DNA from: Manis javanica | Lineage: Eukaryota; Chordata; Mammalia; Pholidota; Manidae | DNA length: 64,000 bases | Assembly: GCF_040802235.1 (NCBI RefSeq) | Contig: NC_133167.1 | Coordinates: forward strand, 41,228,001 to 41,292,000 | Reading direction: 5' to 3' | Part shown: piece after piece, positions 61,135-64,000 of the stretch | How the letters are laid out: each line of letters opens with the position of its first letter | Numbering within the stretch: the stretch's first letter is position 1 | Position numbers and translations under genes: made by a program | Notes under the pieces: model-generated | What the model saw: the letters and a program-made list of their open reading frames with translations, nothing else | Told to the model about the DNA's origin: nothing | The model's database searches: none

Positions 61135-61350
61135 AATTATCAATCACTTATTATATGACAGGTGCTATATTCAGCAATTCACATGCATTATTAAATTACA
61201 TCCTCCAAAACTCTATGAGGAAACTGAAGACTAGAAAAATCACGTAAGTACCTCGCCCATTATTACATCATAGTCAGAAGTGGCAAAACTGAGATTTGAA
61301 CTCAGATCTGACTCCAGAGCCTGGGTTCCCAAACGCTATGCAATTCTAAT
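61135..61350 (-). mobile_element. MIR SINE relic, near full length
   Basis: AACTCTATGAGGAAACTGAA, GCAAAACTGAGATTTGAACT, CTGACTCCAGAGCCTGGGTT and CGCTATGCAATTC are the reverse complement of MIR from tail to 5' region. Confidence 0.8.
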
Positions 61351-62400
61351 CAAGTTAAAAAACAAAAGGTTTCATCGACTCAGAAGTGTATAGGAGCATA
61401 TGTTATAATTATTATAACATGGCAAAGATTCATACTCTGAAAAATAAATTTATCAAACAAATAAAACTATAAGCCTGATCTAATATTGTTCCACAACAAA
61501 GAGTATCTGACGTCCTTCAGGGCATTTGGTTTGTGTCTGGTTTTCCTTAATCTTTAATGATGGGCAAATCTAATGCATTATGTAAGGCCATTTTTTTTCT
61601 CAAGAGATGTAGATACCTCTTAAGAATTTGATGAAAATGCATTAACTTTTCAGGCTACTGAGTTGCATTTTAGTGCACTGAGGCAGCAAATTAGTGTACT
61701 ATGTGCAAAAGTGGTAGTGACCTAAAAACTAAATATTTGATATGAGCCGTTGCATTCTCTGGGGGGAAAAAAAATAATGGATTAACTCTCTTAGTAGTCC
61801 TTAGCTTCCTAAAAAGCAGAAGAAATCTCCTGTGGCCTGGAAACAGCCTCTGTTTCTTGCCAGCTATGTCTGTAGCTCTTTAATAGTTCATTTGATTAGA
61901 TCTTGGGGCTCCCAAAGCTAAGGGTTAGAGTTTGATCCCTACAGAGGCCACCTAAATTTAGAGAACAAAAAGCTCTATTCTCTGCTCCAAGACCTTACCC
62001 CAAATCCCTGCCAGGTGTCTGCCCTCCGGTCAAAATCAGACACTGGCAAAGGGGTGCAAACCTATCACAGTATTGGGAAACAAAAAAATGAGCACCCCTT
62101 CATTATGGTGCTCTTCCTTTGCATGTGCTCACAATATTCTAATTTATAGAGAATATATACTACACTTTTTACTTTTATTACTGGAAATCTGAGGAAAACT
62201 CAAGTGTTGCATTGCCGCCAGTCATAAAAGCCATTATCTTCTTATGCTAACTTCAGAGATTTCCCTACTAGATGACATTGTCCTCTTGGTAATAAACAAT
62301 TAAGAAACACATCTGAGTGATATTAATCTTTAGAACAGGAAATAATAATAATCAGTCAAAAACTGAGCATAATTTTCCTATTAATAAAGTATATTAAATT
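61351..62400. other. MSTN upstream region, no repeat recognised
   Basis: AT-rich single-copy-looking DNA 0.8-1.8 kb upstream of the start codon. It probably holds regulatory sites, but none beyond common short motifs can be defended by eye. Confidence 0.4.
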
Positions 62401-62460
62401 ATTTAAAAATAATTCCATGTGCAGTATAACATTATACTAAATATGATTTTCAACATGTGC
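62401..62460 (+). promoter_or_regulatory. Candidate distal MSTN E-boxes and MEF2-like AT-rich motif
   Basis: Two CATGTG E-boxes (62416-62421 and 62454-62459) lie about 0.7 kb upstream of the MSTN start codon, next to an AT-rich TTTAAAAATAATT stretch that resembles a MEF2 site. Muscle genes often combine such motifs, and mammalian MSTN promoters carry several E-boxes over this distance. Function is inferred from motif and position only; short motifs like these also occur by chance. Confidence 0.4.
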
Positions 62461-62959
62461 TGAGAATTTAGTCAGGAAAACAAGTTTCTCAAATTATAGT
62501 TGAAAATCTTTTACTGGTATCACAATCTTAATTTTATTTCCTTTTAATTCAGGTCTTCCCAATTTATATTTCCCTAATTACAAAGCACTGAAAATAATTT
62601 AATACAACAAATAAAATTCTTTTTACTTCAAATCTTTGCATAAATAATATAAAATCACTTTAATTCTTTTGAGGAAGTAACATTTCAGCTTTTAAGGTAT
62701 GAAGTGTAAATTAAGATTTACTTTTTTAAATGTTAGCTTAAGAGTTTCACATATAAAGGTTATTAATAAGATTAAAGTGTAGTTTACATTACTGTTAACA
62801 TAGACTTTAATTTTCCAAATGTCATATATATTTTTAATTATTTGTAGATCTATTTCTTTGTGAAGTAGTCAAATGAATTAGCTCACCCTTGACTGTAACA
62901 AAATACTGTTTGGTGACTTGTGACAGACAGGGTTTTAACCTCTGACAGCGAGATTCATT

Positions 62960-64000
<1,041 letters not shown>

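Noticed and set aside
1..62950. Exons of another host gene upstream of MSTN
   Set aside because: No open frame outside transposons shows a recognisable protein family or convincing splice-site pairs. Small non-coding or untranslated exons cannot be excluded by eye.

Overview
This is a mammalian nuclear window. The only recognisable host gene is at the right edge: exon 1 of myostatin (MSTN/GDF8) on the + strand (63177-63549), with its proximal promoter just upstream and the start of intron 1 downstream. The remaining ~62.9 kb is intergenic DNA made largely of retrotransposons. A placental mammal is certain. The absence of Alu, B1/B2, BovB, horse ERE or carnivore tRNA-Lys SINEs, the type of L1 5' end, and the MSTN sequence fit a laurasiatherian near Carnivora/Pholidota; a pangolin is my best guess, at low confidence.

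Layout. 1-700: no recognised feature. 716-8670: one L1 insertion on the - strand, bounded by a 15-bp target-site duplication. It has a 5' UTR of tandem GC-rich monomers, an internal deletion fusing ORF1 to ORF2, and about 1.8 kb of non-L1 sequence beyond its 3' end (a likely 3' transduction). 8686-15283: old sequence with MER5, MIR and L2 relics and a 27-bp inverted repeat. 15284-21548: a full-length, decayed L1 on the + strand, inserted into an old L2. 21977-25155: a rearranged class III-like endogenous retrovirus (ERV) with LTR, gag and RT fragments on + followed by RNase H/integrase on -. 25408-26061: a 5'-truncated L1. 28911-34902: a third full-length L1 on +, with stops and frameshifts. 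39290-40445: an ERV-L integrase relic. 40704-46287: a nearly complete but decayed provirus on - with two 351-bp LTRs. 46288-62950: mostly ancient MIR, L2, L1M and hAT relics, a (CA)n array and unannotated sequence. 62960-64000: the MSTN promoter, exon 1 and intron 1.

None of the mobile elements looks able to encode working proteins, because every ORF is interrupted. The most informative observations are the 3'-transducing L1; a patch of near-perfect identity between the first and third L1s, which lie in opposite orientations 28 kb apart and are otherwise clearly diverged (gene conversion or an assembly effect); and the inverted half of the ERV at 22-25 kb. I found no new multi-gene system.
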